Assembly (NCBI GenBank): GCA_019419895.1
Contig: JAHZIE010000006.1
Coordinates: 1 to 57,349, forward strand
Direction: 5' to 3'
DNA: 57,349 nt
Source: Clostridiales bacterium
Lineage (GTDB): Bacteria > Bacillota > Clostridia > Oscillospirales > Acutalibacteraceae
Shown piece by piece: positions 16,958-25,513 of the stretch (its first letter is position 1; the number at the start of each line of letters is the position of its first letter). A program made the translations under genes and the position numbers. The notes below the pieces were generated by a model. That model worked only from the letters and a program-made list of their open reading frames with translations. It ran no database searches and was not told the origin of the DNA.

Positions 16958-17647
16958 CTGAAAACCACCAGGACGGCGGCAAAAGGCAAATAGGAAATAA
17001 AGGCAGCCGGCAGAAAGAGAGTCCACCTATCCGGGCTTCCTGCTGTGGAGCATCCGCGAAAGCATAACAAATTTGCGAGCAGGACTCGAAATGGAACAAA
17101 TATTTATTGAAAAGGAAAAATGGAATCCAACCGGGATGATTTGCGCTTCTGAAGGGAATAAAGAAAAATTTTCACAGTCCTAAAGGAAGAAGGAGGGAGA
17201 GGTCTATGGGGGCGGCCGTCAGGGGGCTGCCTTAGAAGAATGGGAAAGCTTCCTTTTTTGCTTTTGCTCTCCCATTCTCTGGCGATGAAAAACGAAATCA
17301 GAGAGAAACAGGGTGAGGACTATCCACAGATATAAGTCCTCTGAGAAAGAAACAGCCCCAATTGGCAAATTGGTATAGAAAAATGAGAAAATCCCTTCTG
17401 TGGGACAGTATCGGGATCCTACGGGATAGATTCGTTCTGGAAAATCGGATGAGCCTCTCTTGGAATTCGGAAAAATCAGAATCGGATCGATAAACCTATT
17501 CTGATTGAAGATGAGAAGGTTTGTCACTTTATTTTTTAAGAGATTCTTTTTCCTGACAAGGAGTGAAATACCGTAATATCGTACCACCCCCCGCAGGTTT
17601 GATTTCCGGCAAGTTTTTTTGTGAACGGGGATATCTTTTCGGATAGA
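16958..17647. other. Long gap between candidate sRNA and spoVT terminator
   Basis: About 690 bases without a gene I can support. A reverse 122-codon open frame (17219-17587) has no homology I recognise and poor composition. A nine-codon frame at 17206-17235 has a good AGGAGGG site and is followed by an inverted repeat (AGAATGGGA with TCCCATTCT, about 17236-17280), but no gene follows on that strand. The region looks decayed or purely regulatory. Confidence 0.4.
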
Positions 17648-17693
17648 AAAAGTCCCCCTGATACAGAACCTTCGTGTTCCTGTATCAGGAGGG
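17648..17693 (-). terminator. Terminator of spoVT
   Basis: Inverted repeat CTGATACAG/CTGTATCAG extended by C/G pairs, with a T-run on the reverse strand (17646-17650). It lies about 130 bases past the spoVT stop. Confidence 0.8.
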
Positions 17694-17825
17694 CTTTGGA
17701 CGATTGTCTGCTTTAAGATATCTTTGTTCGGGAAGGCGTTGCGCCAGGGATGACTTTTATCAGTGAATTTATGTGGGCTGTTATTGATAATGTCTTTTCA
17801 GGATGGGCTGTTTTTCGTCCAGCAG

Positions 17826-18368
17826 TTATTCTTCCATCAAACGCCCTAAAAAGGCGGAGGCGGTCTGCGCCAGCTTAATATCCGCGTCGTTGGGCATGTT
17901 TCCCGAATCCCCCAGAAGCATTACAACCGCGCCGGTTACATCTCCCGCGGCGATAATCGGGGCCGCTACTGCGGCCGGACGATCCAGCCCTTCCACCGGG
18001 AGAAGGCTTTTCTGTTCGCTGGGGGAAGCAGTATAGATTTTTCGGGATTCAATGAGATCCTCCATGGCGCTGCTAATGCGGCGTTCCAGATATTCCTTGC
18101 GGGAAACCCCGGCGGAGGCGACCACATGATCACGGTCGCTGACAATACAGGGGAGGCCGGACGCCTTGGAAAGGACTTCGGCATATTGGGATGCGAAAGG
18201 GGACATTTCCCCAATGGGGGAATACTTTTTGAATACGACTTCACCGTCGGTATCGGTGAAAATCTCCAGTGGATCCCCTTCCCGAATCCGCATGGTTCTT
18301 CTAATCTCCTTTGGTATGACAACGCGACCAAGGTCGTCGATTCTTCTAACAATGCCCGTTGCTTTCAT
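17826..18368 (-). CDS. spoVT: Stage V sporulation protein T
   Basis: Transcription regulator of late forespore gene expression. The 180-residue protein joins an AbrB-type swapped-hairpin DNA-binding domain (MKATGIVRRIDDLGRVVIPKEIRR, residues 1-50) to a GAF-like domain (about 55-180) ending in LAQTASAFLGRLMEE. The start at 18368 is chosen because homology begins at MKATGIV and GGAGG lies eight bases upstream; an in-frame ATG six codons earlier has no support. It shows that the organism forms, or recently formed, endospores. Forespore sigma-G control is expected, but I could not assign a sigma-G promoter confidently. Confidence 0.96.
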   Translation of the reverse strand: MKATGIVRRIDDLGRVVIPKEIRRTMRIREGDPLEIFTDTDGEVVFKKYSPIGEMSPFASQYAEVLSKASGLPCIVSDRDHVVASAGVSRKEYLERRISSAMEDLIESRKIYTASPSEQKSLLPVEGLDRPAAVAAPIIAAGDVTGAVVMLLGDSGNMPNDADIKLAQTASAFLGRLMEE

Positions 18369-18604
18369 TTTTTTTCCTCCAAACACATTGATAATTTTAT
18401 TTAAAGAAAGGGCGGGGAGCAGGAACCGGTGAGCTGTGTCCGGAAGGTTCCCAAGTTTCTGCCGCCAACATTTTCAAAAATATTATCTGTATATTGGCAA
18501 TTTTTATACCCAAAAAAACACTTTTTTATTTTTGGGAGAGCTCGGAGGAGAAAAAGCAAACTATCTACTTAGATATGTGGATAAATATTTTTTATGAAAG
18601 ATTT

Positions 18605-18826
18605 TTAGAAGAATAATTCGTCATAAGTGATATTTAAGATGGATTTTATTAGTTTGATTTCATCAGGATAAATATGCCTTTGTGCCACTTCAATTTTTGC
18701 AAGTGCGCTCCGCGAAATATCGCAACCTAGGATCTGAAGTTTACGGATAATTGTTCCTGCGTCATATTTTGCTTCTGACGAAACTCCCGGATTCTCTTTC
18801 CCATTTTTTTCGTAGTCAATGTTCAA
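18605..18826 (-). pseudogene. XRE-family regulator with two compensating frameshifts
   Basis: A 73-codon frame from TTG 18826 (GGAGG seven bases upstream) whose ends read like an XRE repressor: MNIDYEK at the start and KLQILGCDISRSALAKIEVAQRH to NITYDELFF at the end. The middle (about residues 8-20) is nonsense. In another frame, 18804 to 18743, the same bases encode the missing helix-turn-helix start, MGKRIREFRQKQNMTQEQLSV. One extra base in a seven-A run (18804-18810) and one missing base near 18740-18742 would explain this and restore the original frame at the end. The protein as read should not bind DNA normally. It could be a pseudogene, an assembly error at homopolymers, or recoding. 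Confidence 0.75.
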
Positions 18827-18850
18827 ATAAATTCCTCCAATGTTAAAAAT

Positions 18851-18863
18851 AAGTCATTGACTT
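18851..18863 (+). promoter_or_regulatory. Palindrome between divergent XRE gene and small gene
   Basis: AAGTCA-T-TGACTT is a perfect 13-base palindrome in the 61-base space between the two divergent genes, a likely operator of the XRE protein. Confidence 0.5.
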
Positions 18864-18887
18864 CATTGTAAAGAGGAAAATATTAAT

Positions 18888-19076
18888 ATGATTAAGCGAA
18901 TATCTGAGGGGATGAAACAACTCTATATGGAAATAAAAAATGATAAAACTAACTCTAATTTTGAAGAACAATATGAGATAATGAAAGAAACATATGAAAA
19001 ATATCAGGAATATTTTGAATTTGTAATTAATCTATCCGGCTCTTTCAAGACATATTCAGAAAATATGGGGAATTAA
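18888..19076 (+). CDS. Small hypothetical protein, divergent from XRE gene
   Basis: A 62-residue protein of unknown family, helical and charged, with aromatic-rich YEKYQEYFEF in the middle. No signal peptide or membrane segment is visible. GAGGAAAA lies about ten bases upstream of the ATG. Its codon use is much more AT-rich than that of its neighbours, which suggests recent acquisition with the XRE gene. The arrangement (regulator, palindrome, divergent tiny gene) recalls small regulatory or toxin-antitoxin modules, but no family could be named. Confidence 0.45.
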   Translation: MIKRISEGMKQLYMEIKNDKTNSNFEEQYEIMKETYEKYQEYFEFVINLSGSFKTYSENMGN

Positions 19077-19083
19077 AAAAGAT

Positions 19084-19215
19084 ATGAAAAGGCAATTAAA
19101 TAAATTTTCCAATATATTTGATGAAGTTCCCGCTCATCCTTATTTGAATTTTTTGCCTGGAGATAACGCAGAGAAAGAAAAGGAAAAAACAAATCCAAGC
19201 GGCCCTAGGATATGA
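19084..19215 (+). CDS. Possible small protein downstream of the divergent gene
   Basis: A 43-codon frame starting eight bases after the preceding stop: MKRQLNKFSNIFDEVPAHPYL at the start and a K/E-rich tail. The ribosome binding site is weak and the family unknown. It is listed because it is co-directional, close and shares the AT-rich composition of the patch. Confidence 0.3.
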   Translation: MKRQLNKFSNIFDEVPAHPYLNFLPGDNAEKEKEKTNPSGPRI

Positions 19216-19294
19216 TTTGTTATTTTTTTATCAATTTGACAGTTTTCACCTTCCATTGTCTTTTAAAATCTACAGTTCTTTCTGGAAAAAGAAT

Positions 19295-19323
19295 TTGATT
19301 TTTTCTCCCCTTTCGCCTATAAT
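19295..19323 (+). promoter_or_regulatory. Sigma-A promoter of fructose-bisphosphate aldolase
   Basis: TTGATT (19295-19300), 17-base spacer, TATAAT (19318-19323); AAGGAGG follows at 19341-19347. Confidence 0.85.
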
Positions 19324-19356
19324 AAGATTAGATTATTATCAAGGAGGAAATAGAAA

Positions 19357-20220
19357 ATGCTAGTTTCTGCAAAAGAAATGCTGACAAAGGCCAAGGCGGG
19401 GAAATATGCGGTCGGACAGTTCAACATCAATAACCTGGAGTGGACCAAGGCTGTTCTGCAAACAGCCCAGGAAAATCAGTCTCCTGTGATTTTGGGTGTT
19501 TCAGAGGGCGCTGGAAAGTATATGTGCGGCTACAACACTATCGTGGGAATGGTCAATGGTATGCTGGAAACTCTGAAAATCACTGTTCCCGTTGCCCTAC
19601 ATCTGGATCACGGCAGCTATGAGGGCGCTTATGCCGCGATGGAAGCTGGTTTTTCCTCCGTTATGTTTGACGGCTCTCACTATTCTATAGAAGAAAATAT
19701 TGAAAAAACAAAAGAAATTATCCGCAGCGCCAATGAAAAGGGGATTTCTGTGGAGGCTGAGGTCGGCGCCATCGGCGGCGAAGAAGACGGCGTAATCGGC
19801 GGCGGTGAGGTGGCGGATCCTAAGGAATGCAAGCAGATTGCGGATCTGGGCGTTACCATGCTGGCTGCGGGTATTGGCAATATTCATGGAAAATACCCCG
19901 CAAACTGGAAAGGCCTGAATTTTGAAGTTTTGGCGGAAATTCAGAAGCTTACCGGCACAATGCCTCTGGTTCTTCACGGAGGCACAGGAATTCCCGCCGA
20001 TATGATTAAGAAGGCGATTTCTCTGGGTGTTTCCAAGATTAATGTGAATACCGAGTGCCAGCTCTCTTTCGCGGAAGCAACACGCAAATACATTGAGGCC
20101 GGCAAGGACTTGGAGGGTAAGGGCTTTGACCCCCGCAAGCTCTTGGCTCCCGGCTTTGAGGCGATTAAGGCTACAGTAAAGGAAAAGATGGAGCTCTTTG
20201 GTTCCATTCAAAAGGCTTGA
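19357..20220 (+). CDS. fba: Class II fructose-1,6-bisphosphate aldolase
   Basis: Zinc-dependent aldolase that splits fructose-1,6-bisphosphate into dihydroxyacetone phosphate and glyceraldehyde-3-phosphate in glycolysis. The 287-residue protein has the HLDHG motif (catalytic D84, metal H85), metal ligands E135, H177 (GIGNIHGKYP) and H207 (VLHGGTG), and the phosphate-binding INVNTE region. Length and motifs fit the short class IIA/FbaA-like enzymes of Firmicutes. A strong promoter, an ideal ribosome binding site and its own terminator show a highly expressed single-gene unit. Confidence 0.96.
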   Translation: MLVSAKEMLTKAKAGKYAVGQFNINNLEWTKAVLQTAQENQSPVILGVSEGAGKYMCGYNTIVGMVNGMLETLKITVPVALHLDHGSYEGAYAAMEAGFSSVMFDGSHYSIEENIEKTKEIIRSANEKGISVEAEVGAIGGEEDGVIGGGEVADPKECKQIADLGVTMLAAGIGNIHGKYPANWKGLNFEVLAEIQKLTGTMPLVLHGGTGIPADMIKKAISLGVSKINVNTECQLSFAEATRKYIEAGKDLEGKGFDPRKLLAPGFEAIKATVKEKMELFGSIQKA

Positions 20221-20244
20221 GGCTTTCCGGCGGCAAACTGAATT

Positions 20245-20285
20245 AAAAAACCGGCGTGGAGAAATTCTTTCCCGCCGGTTTTTCT
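20245..20285 (+). terminator. Terminator after fba
   Basis: CCGGCG/CGCCGG stem with flanking A6 and T5 runs, 24 bases past the stop. Confidence 0.9.
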
Positions 20286-20561
20286 GTATCCCATTTTCCA
20301 GATATGAATGACAAGACTCCGGGAGAAATGGGGAAAGGGACGGCAGAGAAAGAAGCTTGGGGATGGTTAATGACAAACCCCCTGTGGCATGGTATAATAA
20401 TCACGCGAAGAGTGATTATCAAGGAGTTTCGCTTGCCGGCCAAACAGCGGCCGATATCCAGTTGAAGCTGAACCGAAAGACATCCGGGCTGGTTCAGGAT
20501 TATGATATAATACCAGAAGAAAAGGAATGGAGAAAATTCCTCAAACAGGATGGTGTCATGA
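20286..20561. other. Gap between fba and the rRNA methyltransferase gene
   Basis: About 275 bases. It contains TAATCAC/GTGATTA arms (20398-20418) and TATAAT-like boxes near 20389 and 20503 that could serve the next gene. A 74-codon + frame (20357-20581) overlaps the next start and has no recognisable homology, so it is not called. Confidence 0.4.
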
Positions 20562-21926
20562 TTGGCAATACAGAAAAATGATATAGTGACCTTGAAGATT
20601 ACGGGAACCACGTCGGAAGGAAATGGTGTGGGACGGCATGAGGGAATGGCGGTGTTTATTCCCGCGGCGGCGGAAGGGGATGAGCTGAAGGCAAGAATTG
20701 TCAAGGTGAATAAAAACTATGCCTTTGGCAGAATTGAGGAGATTTTGAAGCCTGCCCCGTGGCGGCAGGACAGCGACTGTCCACAGTTTCCAAAATGTGG
20801 TGGATGCGCGTTCCGGCATATCATTTATAAAAAAGAGCTGGAGATCAAAGAGAAGAGGGTGGAAGAATGCCTGCGGCGGATCGGCGGTTTTGAGGAGTTC
20901 GCGGTAAATCCGATCATCGGAGCAGAGTTCCCCGACGGCTACCGCAACAAGGCGCAGCTGCCTGTTGGAACGTCGCCGGAGGGAGGTATGGAGGCGGGAT
21001 TCTACGCCGCCAGAAGCCACCGGATGATTCCCTGCCGTGACTGTAAGCTTCAGCCTAAGATGTTTTCAGAGATTGCCGCGAAGTTCCTCCAATGGTGCGG
21101 GGAAAAAGGGATAGAGCCCTATGATGAGGCAAAGGGGAAGGGCCGGCTGCGTCATCTTTATCTGCGGCAGGCGAAGCCGTCAGGGAAAATTATGGTCTGC
21201 GCTGTGGTCAACGGCAATGGGATTCCGGGGGAAAAGGAATTGGCTGAGGAATTGTCCCGCGGTTTTCCACAGATTGAAAGCTTTGTGATAAACTCCAACC
21301 GGGAACAGACCAATGTCATTCTGGGAAAAAAGTGCCGTACGGTGTTTGGAAAGGGATATCTCACTGATACCTTATGCGGCCTCTCCTTTGATATTTCCCC
21401 CTTGTCCTTTTATCAGATCAACCATGATCAGGCCCAGCGGTTGTATGAAATCGCGGCCTCCTATGCGGGACTGACAGGAAAAGAGCTTCTGCTGGATCTT
21501 TACTGCGGAACAGGCACTATCGGCCTTTCCATGGCGAGACAGGCAGAAAAGCTGATTGGGGTGGAAATTATCCCTGAGGCGGTGGAAAATGCGAAAGAAA
21601 ATGCGGCGAAGAACGGCATAAAAAACTGCGAGTTTTTTTGTGCCGACGCCTCGCAGGCGGCAAAGCAGCTGGCAGAGCGGGGAGAAAGGCCGGGTGTGGT
21701 TGTCCTGGATCCTCCCAGAAAGGGCTGCGGAGAGGGGCTGATCCAGGTGATCAGCCGGCAGATGAAGCCTGATAGAATCGTCTATGTTTCCTGCGATCCG
21801 GGGACTTTGGCAAGGGACGCGCGCCTTTTCTGTGAAGAGGGCTACTGCCTGAGGAAAGCGGTTCCGGTGGATATGTTTCCCAGAACGGCCCATGTGGAGA
21901 CGGTTGTTCTTTTGTCCAGAATGTAA
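20562..21926 (+). CDS. rlmD: 23S rRNA (uracil-C5)-methyltransferase, RlmD/RumA type
   Basis: SAM-dependent methyltransferase that makes 5-methyluridine in 23S rRNA (RlmCD/RumA family). The 454-residue protein has an N-terminal TRAM domain (about 1-60), iron-sulfur cysteines C73, C79 and C82 (CPQFPKCGGC) with a fourth in MIPCRDC, the methyltransferase motif LLDLYCGTGTIGLSMA and the catalytic cysteine C411 in YVSCDPGTLARD. Start is TTG at 20562, where homology begins (MAIQKNDIVTLKITG); AGGATGG precedes it. Which uridine it modifies cannot be told from the sequence. Confidence 0.93.
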   Translation: MAIQKNDIVTLKITGTTSEGNGVGRHEGMAVFIPAAAEGDELKARIVKVNKNYAFGRIEEILKPAPWRQDSDCPQFPKCGGCAFRHIIYKKELEIKEKRVEECLRRIGGFEEFAVNPIIGAEFPDGYRNKAQLPVGTSPEGGMEAGFYAARSHRMIPCRDCKLQPKMFSEIAAKFLQWCGEKGIEPYDEAKGKGRLRHLYLRQAKPSGKIMVCAVVNGNGIPGEKELAEELSRGFPQIESFVINSNREQTNVILGKKCRTVFGKGYLTDTLCGLSFDISPLSFYQINHDQAQRLYEIAASYAGLTGKELLLDLYCGTGTIGLSMARQAEKLIGVEIIPEAVENAKENAAKNGIKNCEFFCADASQAAKQLAERGERPGVVVLDPPRKGCGEGLIQVISRQMKPDRIVYVSCDPGTLARDARLFCEEGYCLRKAVPVDMFPRTAHVETVVLLSRM

Positions 21927-22008
21927 TCATGATAATATGGTCGTCTGCGTTCCTCCATAAAAAGGAAAATGCGGCGAATTGAATAAGGAAAGGATTTCAG
22001 GAAGTTTC

Positions 22009-23142
22009 ATGAAAGTTTTGATTTTATCCTGTAATACCGGAGAAGGACATAACGCGGCGGCCCGCGCCATCAGGGAACAGCTTGCGGCGCGGGGGCATGA
22101 GACGGAGATTTTGGATATGATGATGCTGTCCGGCAAACGAGCGTCACGGATGGTGGGAGGGGCTTATGTCAACATGGTAAAGTATGTGCCCGTGCTGTTC
22201 CGGGGGCTGTATCGGCTGGGAAGCGCTATCAGCTCCTCCGAAAGGAAATCGCCGGTCTTTTACGCCAACAGCCTTCTTGCCAAACATCTGGCCGCGTATT
22301 TGGAAGAGCATCCCTTTGACATAGTGGTCACCACCCATCTCTTCCCGGCTGAGACGATGACCTATATGAAACACCATAAAATGCTCGGCATTCCTGCTGT
22401 GGCTGTAGCGACAGACTATACCTGTATTCCCTTTTGGGAGGAAACAGATTGTGATTTTTATGTTATTCCCCATCCTGACTTGGCGCGGGAATTTGAAGAA
22501 AGAGGGGTGCCTGCTGAGAAGCTTCTTCCCATGGGAATTCCGGTCAGCCCTCGTTTTTCCAGGAGAAAGGAAAAACAAGAGGCCCGCAGGGAGTGCGGCC
22601 TGCCGGAGGAGGGGCTGATTTATCTGGTTATGAGTGGGAGCATGGGATTTGGCAAGGTTCATCTTTTTGCGACAATGCTTGAGAAACAGTGCGGCTGCGG
22701 CGAACATATTGTGATTATCTGCGGGCATAACGTCAGTATGATGAAAACGCTTCAGCGGCAGTTCCGAGGGAATTCAAGGGTTCATATCATCGGCTTTACC
22801 GACAAGGTAGCCGATTATATGGACGCTTGTGACGTGATTTTTACAAAACCGGGAGGTTTGAGCAGTACAGAGGCCGCGGTTAAGCGGATCCCTATTGTCC
22901 ATACCTCCCAGATTCCCGGCTGTGAAACGAAGAATCTGGAATTCTTTACAAGCAGAGGATTGTCGGTAGCGGCGCATAAAATCAGAGATCAGGTTTCCTG
23001 CGGTACGCGGCTGGCGAGGGAAGAGGATAAGAGGAAAGAAATGATTTCGGCGCAGGGGGAAACGATCAATCCCTGCACAGCGCAGGAGATCGCCGGCTTT
23101 CTTGAACGTATTTCCACTCAGGGAAACAGTCATAATCCCTGA
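22009..23142 (+). CDS. GT28-type glycosyltransferase, MGDG synthase/UgtP family
   Basis: A 377-residue glycosyltransferase of the MGDG-synthase/processive diacylglycerol glucosyltransferase family. It probably adds sugar to diacylglycerol at the inner membrane face, as in glycolipid and lipoteichoic acid anchor synthesis. The N-terminal acceptor domain begins KVLILSCNTGEGHNAAARAI and contains VVTTHLFP and TDYTCIPFWEE; the C-terminal sugar-nucleotide part has FTDKVADYMDACDVIFTKPGGLSSTEA. ATG 22009 is preferred over an upstream TTG at 21979 because homology starts at MKVLILS and AGGAAG lies just before it. No membrane segment is seen, consistent with a peripheral enzyme. Confidence 0.88.
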   Translation: MKVLILSCNTGEGHNAAARAIREQLAARGHETEILDMMMLSGKRASRMVGGAYVNMVKYVPVLFRGLYRLGSAISSSERKSPVFYANSLLAKHLAAYLEEHPFDIVVTTHLFPAETMTYMKHHKMLGIPAVAVATDYTCIPFWEETDCDFYVIPHPDLAREFEERGVPAEKLLPMGIPVSPRFSRRKEKQEARRECGLPEEGLIYLVMSGSMGFGKVHLFATMLEKQCGCGEHIVIICGHNVSMMKTLQRQFRGNSRVHIIGFTDKVADYMDACDVIFTKPGGLSSTEAAVKRIPIVHTSQIPGCETKNLEFFTSRGLSVAAHKIRDQVSCGTRLAREEDKRKEMISAQGETINPCTAQEIAGFLERISTQGNSHNP

Positions 23143-23188
23143 TAATGAGAATCCAGTGGAATAAAGATGGGGTGGAGGAAATCGTAAG

Positions 23189-23656
23189 ATGAAATTATTG
23201 CTCAAACAGAGAATTTTTACTTGGTTTGACAGCTACGACATTTATGATGAGGAGGGGAATGCGGCCTTTATTGTCAAGGGAAGGCTTTCCTGGGGGCACC
23301 GTTTGGAGATTTTTAATGGAAAAGGAGAATACCTGGGGCAGATCAAAGAGGAAATTATCAGCTTTATGCCCCGTTTTTCCTTATATCAGGGAGAAAATTA
23401 TTTTGGCTCTATTCGGAAAAAATTTACCTTCCTCAAGCCGGTATTTACTTTGGACTGTAATGGATGGCGGATTGAGGGGGACTGGCTGGAATGGAATTAC
23501 AGAATTGCCGACAGCACAGGGCAGCCGGTGGCCTATATCTCCAAAGAGGTGCTGAACTGGTCGGATACCTATGCCCTGGATATCGGGGACAGCCGGGACG
23601 CCCTGCGCTGTCTGATGATTGTCCTTGCCATTGACGCCGCCAAATGCTCTAACTGA
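23189..23656 (+). CDS. LURP-one-related family protein
   Basis: A 155-residue beta-rich protein of the LURP-one/tubby-like family. The start MKLLLKQRIFTWFDSYDIYDEEGNAAF, the GHRLEIF strand, and VAYISKEVLNWSDTYALDI near the C-terminus are characteristic. Bacterial members have no established function; a membrane-phospholipid or scaffold role has been suggested from the tubby fold. GGAGG lies upstream of the ATG. It follows the glycolipid-type transferase by 46 bases and may be cotranscribed. Confidence 0.85.
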   Translation: MKLLLKQRIFTWFDSYDIYDEEGNAAFIVKGRLSWGHRLEIFNGKGEYLGQIKEEIISFMPRFSLYQGENYFGSIRKKFTFLKPVFTLDCNGWRIEGDWLEWNYRIADSTGQPVAYISKEVLNWSDTYALDIGDSRDALRCLMIVLAIDAAKCSN

Positions 23657-24129
23657 TATGATGTCCCTTTCCCCTGATAAAATGGGTTAAGGCTGGGTGA
23701 TATTTTATCCCGTTGCGGGAACACACAGAAGGGATGAGATGGCAGAAAACTGTCAGAAATATTCCGATGGCCGGGATTGTATTCCGGAAGGTTTTGCCTG
23801 TTATATGGGAATAAAGAGAGAAAACAGAGAAGGCATAAGTTTGGACAGAGCATTTCCCTTTGGAAAATTCAGAACTTTCTATAGCTGAAAATTGCAGGAG
23901 AAAAAGGAATGGCGCTTGAAAATTTGATGGAATCCGTTATAATGTTATAGATTGTACAAATTTATTAAATGTTGAGCCGCGGATTGGATTTTTAGACGGC
24001 GGAATGATAGGCTTGACGGCGTGGCGGCTGAGGCTCGCTGTGCGGAAGGCTTTTAATCTTTTAGAGTGATGTTCGAAAGGCCAATTACAGCGGTAAAGCC
24101 AAAAGAAAAACGGGAGAAGGGGTATTGAG
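23657..24129. other. Gap with SNF symporter promoter and long leader
   Basis: The first ~250 bases hold nothing I can name. The promoter at 23916-23943 gives a leader of about 180 bases before the symporter. That leader can fold (AGCCGC near 23973 with GCGGCT near 24023, plus local GC hairpins) but lacks the core motifs of glycine, lysine or T-box elements that I looked for. Confidence 0.4.
23916..23943 (+). promoter_or_regulatory. Sigma-A promoter of the SNF symporter gene
   Basis: TTGAAA (23916-23921), 16-base spacer, TATAAT (23938-23943). Confidence 0.75.
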
Positions 24130-25467
24130 GTGAAAGCGGCAGAACAGGGACTTAATGGAGGAAGGGATAAATTCAGATCTCGGATGGGATTTGTCATCGC
24201 CTGCGTGGGATCGGCGGTTGGTATGGGAAATATCTGGATGTTCCCCTACCGAACCGGCGCTTTTGGCGGCGCGGCTTTTTTAATCCCATATTTTATTTTT
24301 GTGATTTTGCTTGGTTTTTCGGGCGTAGTGGGAGAAATGTCTTTTGGACGCGCTATGAAAACAGGTCCTATGGGCGCTTTTTCCAAGGCGTTAAAGATGA
24401 GGGGAAAACGGGGAGGAAAGGCGATCGGGCTTATTCCTGTTCTCGGTTCCTTTGGAATTGCCGTCGGGTATTCTGTGGTGGTGGGCTGGTTTTTGAAATA
24501 TCTGTTCAGTTCCATCAGCGGCAGCCTTCTGAAGGCGGAGGATATGGGCGCTTATTTCGGTGAAGTGGCGGTCAGTTTTGGCAGTATTGGATGGCATTTT
24601 CTCGGCCTTGCCATTACTTTTGGCATTATGATATTTGGAGTGTCTAAGGGGATTGAAAAGGTAAACAAGGTGATGATGCCCCTGTTTTTTGTCCTTTTCG
24701 TTATTTTGATGATCCGGGTGCTGACATTGGAAAACGCGGTGGAAGGCTACCGTTATCTTTTTGTGCCCAAATGGGAGGCGCTCCTCAATGTGAAAACCTG
24801 GGTGTATGCCTTAGGGCAGGCGTTTTTCTCCCTGTCTTTGGCTGGCTCGGGGACGCTTGTCTATGGAAGCTATCGGGAGAATAGCGTTGATGCAGTCAAA
24901 AGCGCAAAAAAGGTTGCCTTTTTTGATACTGTTGCCGCTCTGCTCGCGGGAGTGGTGGTGATTCCGGCAGTATTTGCCTTTGGACTGGATGTTTCCTCCG
25001 GCCCTCCGCTGATGTTTATCACTCTGCCCACAGTTTTCCAGAAGATGCCCTTAGGCGGTCTGTTTGCTGTAATCTTTTTTATTGCCGTCCTGTTTGCGGC
25101 GATCACTTCTCTGGTCAATCTCTTTGAAACCCCCATTGAAGCCCTCCAGGAGCAGTTCAGGCTTTCAAGAAAAAAAGCCGTCCTTTGCGTGGCGCTGGCG
25201 GCGGCCTTGATTGGTGTGTTTATTGAAAGCGGGGACGCGGTGGGAACATGGATGGATGTCGTCTCAATTTACGTCATCCCGCTGGGGGCCCTTCTTGCTG
25301 GAATTATGTTTTTCTGGGTTTGCCCAAAAGGTTTTGCCAAGAAGCAGGCGCAGCTGGGAAGGAGTAAGCCCTTGGGCAAATGGTTTGTACCGGTCACAAA
25401 GTATTTGTTTGTGGGCTTGACACTTGTTGTTTATATTTTGGGCATCTTCTTTGGAGGTATCGGCTGA
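24130..25467 (+). CDS. Sodium-dependent transporter, SNF/NSS family
   Basis: Neurotransmitter:sodium symporter family carrier (LeuT fold) that imports an amino acid or amine with Na+. The 445-residue protein starts with the hallmark FRSRMGFVIACVGSAVGMGNIWMFPY (sodium and substrate site in the first, unwound helix). About 11 hydrophobic segments follow, within the 10-12 range of bacterial members. Helix 6 reads AFFSLSLAGSGTLVYGSY. The start is GTG 24130, with GAGAAGGGG upstream. The substrate cannot be deduced. A MATE pump gene follows 46 bases downstream in the same orientation. Confidence 0.94.
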   Translation: MKAAEQGLNGGRDKFRSRMGFVIACVGSAVGMGNIWMFPYRTGAFGGAAFLIPYFIFVILLGFSGVVGEMSFGRAMKTGPMGAFSKALKMRGKRGGKAIGLIPVLGSFGIAVGYSVVVGWFLKYLFSSISGSLLKAEDMGAYFGEVAVSFGSIGWHFLGLAITFGIMIFGVSKGIEKVNKVMMPLFFVLFVILMIRVLTLENAVEGYRYLFVPKWEALLNVKTWVYALGQAFFSLSLAGSGTLVYGSYRENSVDAVKSAKKVAFFDTVAALLAGVVVIPAVFAFGLDVSSGPPLMFITLPTVFQKMPLGGLFAVIFFIAVLFAAITSLVNLFETPIEALQEQFRLSRKKAVLCVALAAALIGVFIESGDAVGTWMDVVSIYVIPLGALLAGIMFFWVCPKGFAKKQAQLGRSKPLGKWFVPVTKYLFVGLTLVVYILGIFFGGIG

Positions 25468-25513
25468 GCGGCTGGAATGGATGGCAATTAAGTAGAAAAT
25501 CGGAGCATATGGT

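Noticed and set aside
17206..17280. Nine-codon leader peptide with AGGAGGG site followed by an inverted repeat
   Set aside because: No regulated gene follows on that strand, and the peptide has no run of a single amino acid that would suggest attenuation.
17219..17587. Reverse 122-codon open frame
   Set aside because: No recognisable homology, no convincing ribosome binding site, and composition unlike neighbouring genes.
20357..20581. 74-codon open frame upstream of the rRNA methyltransferase
   Set aside because: Overlaps the next start and covers likely promoter signals; no homology.
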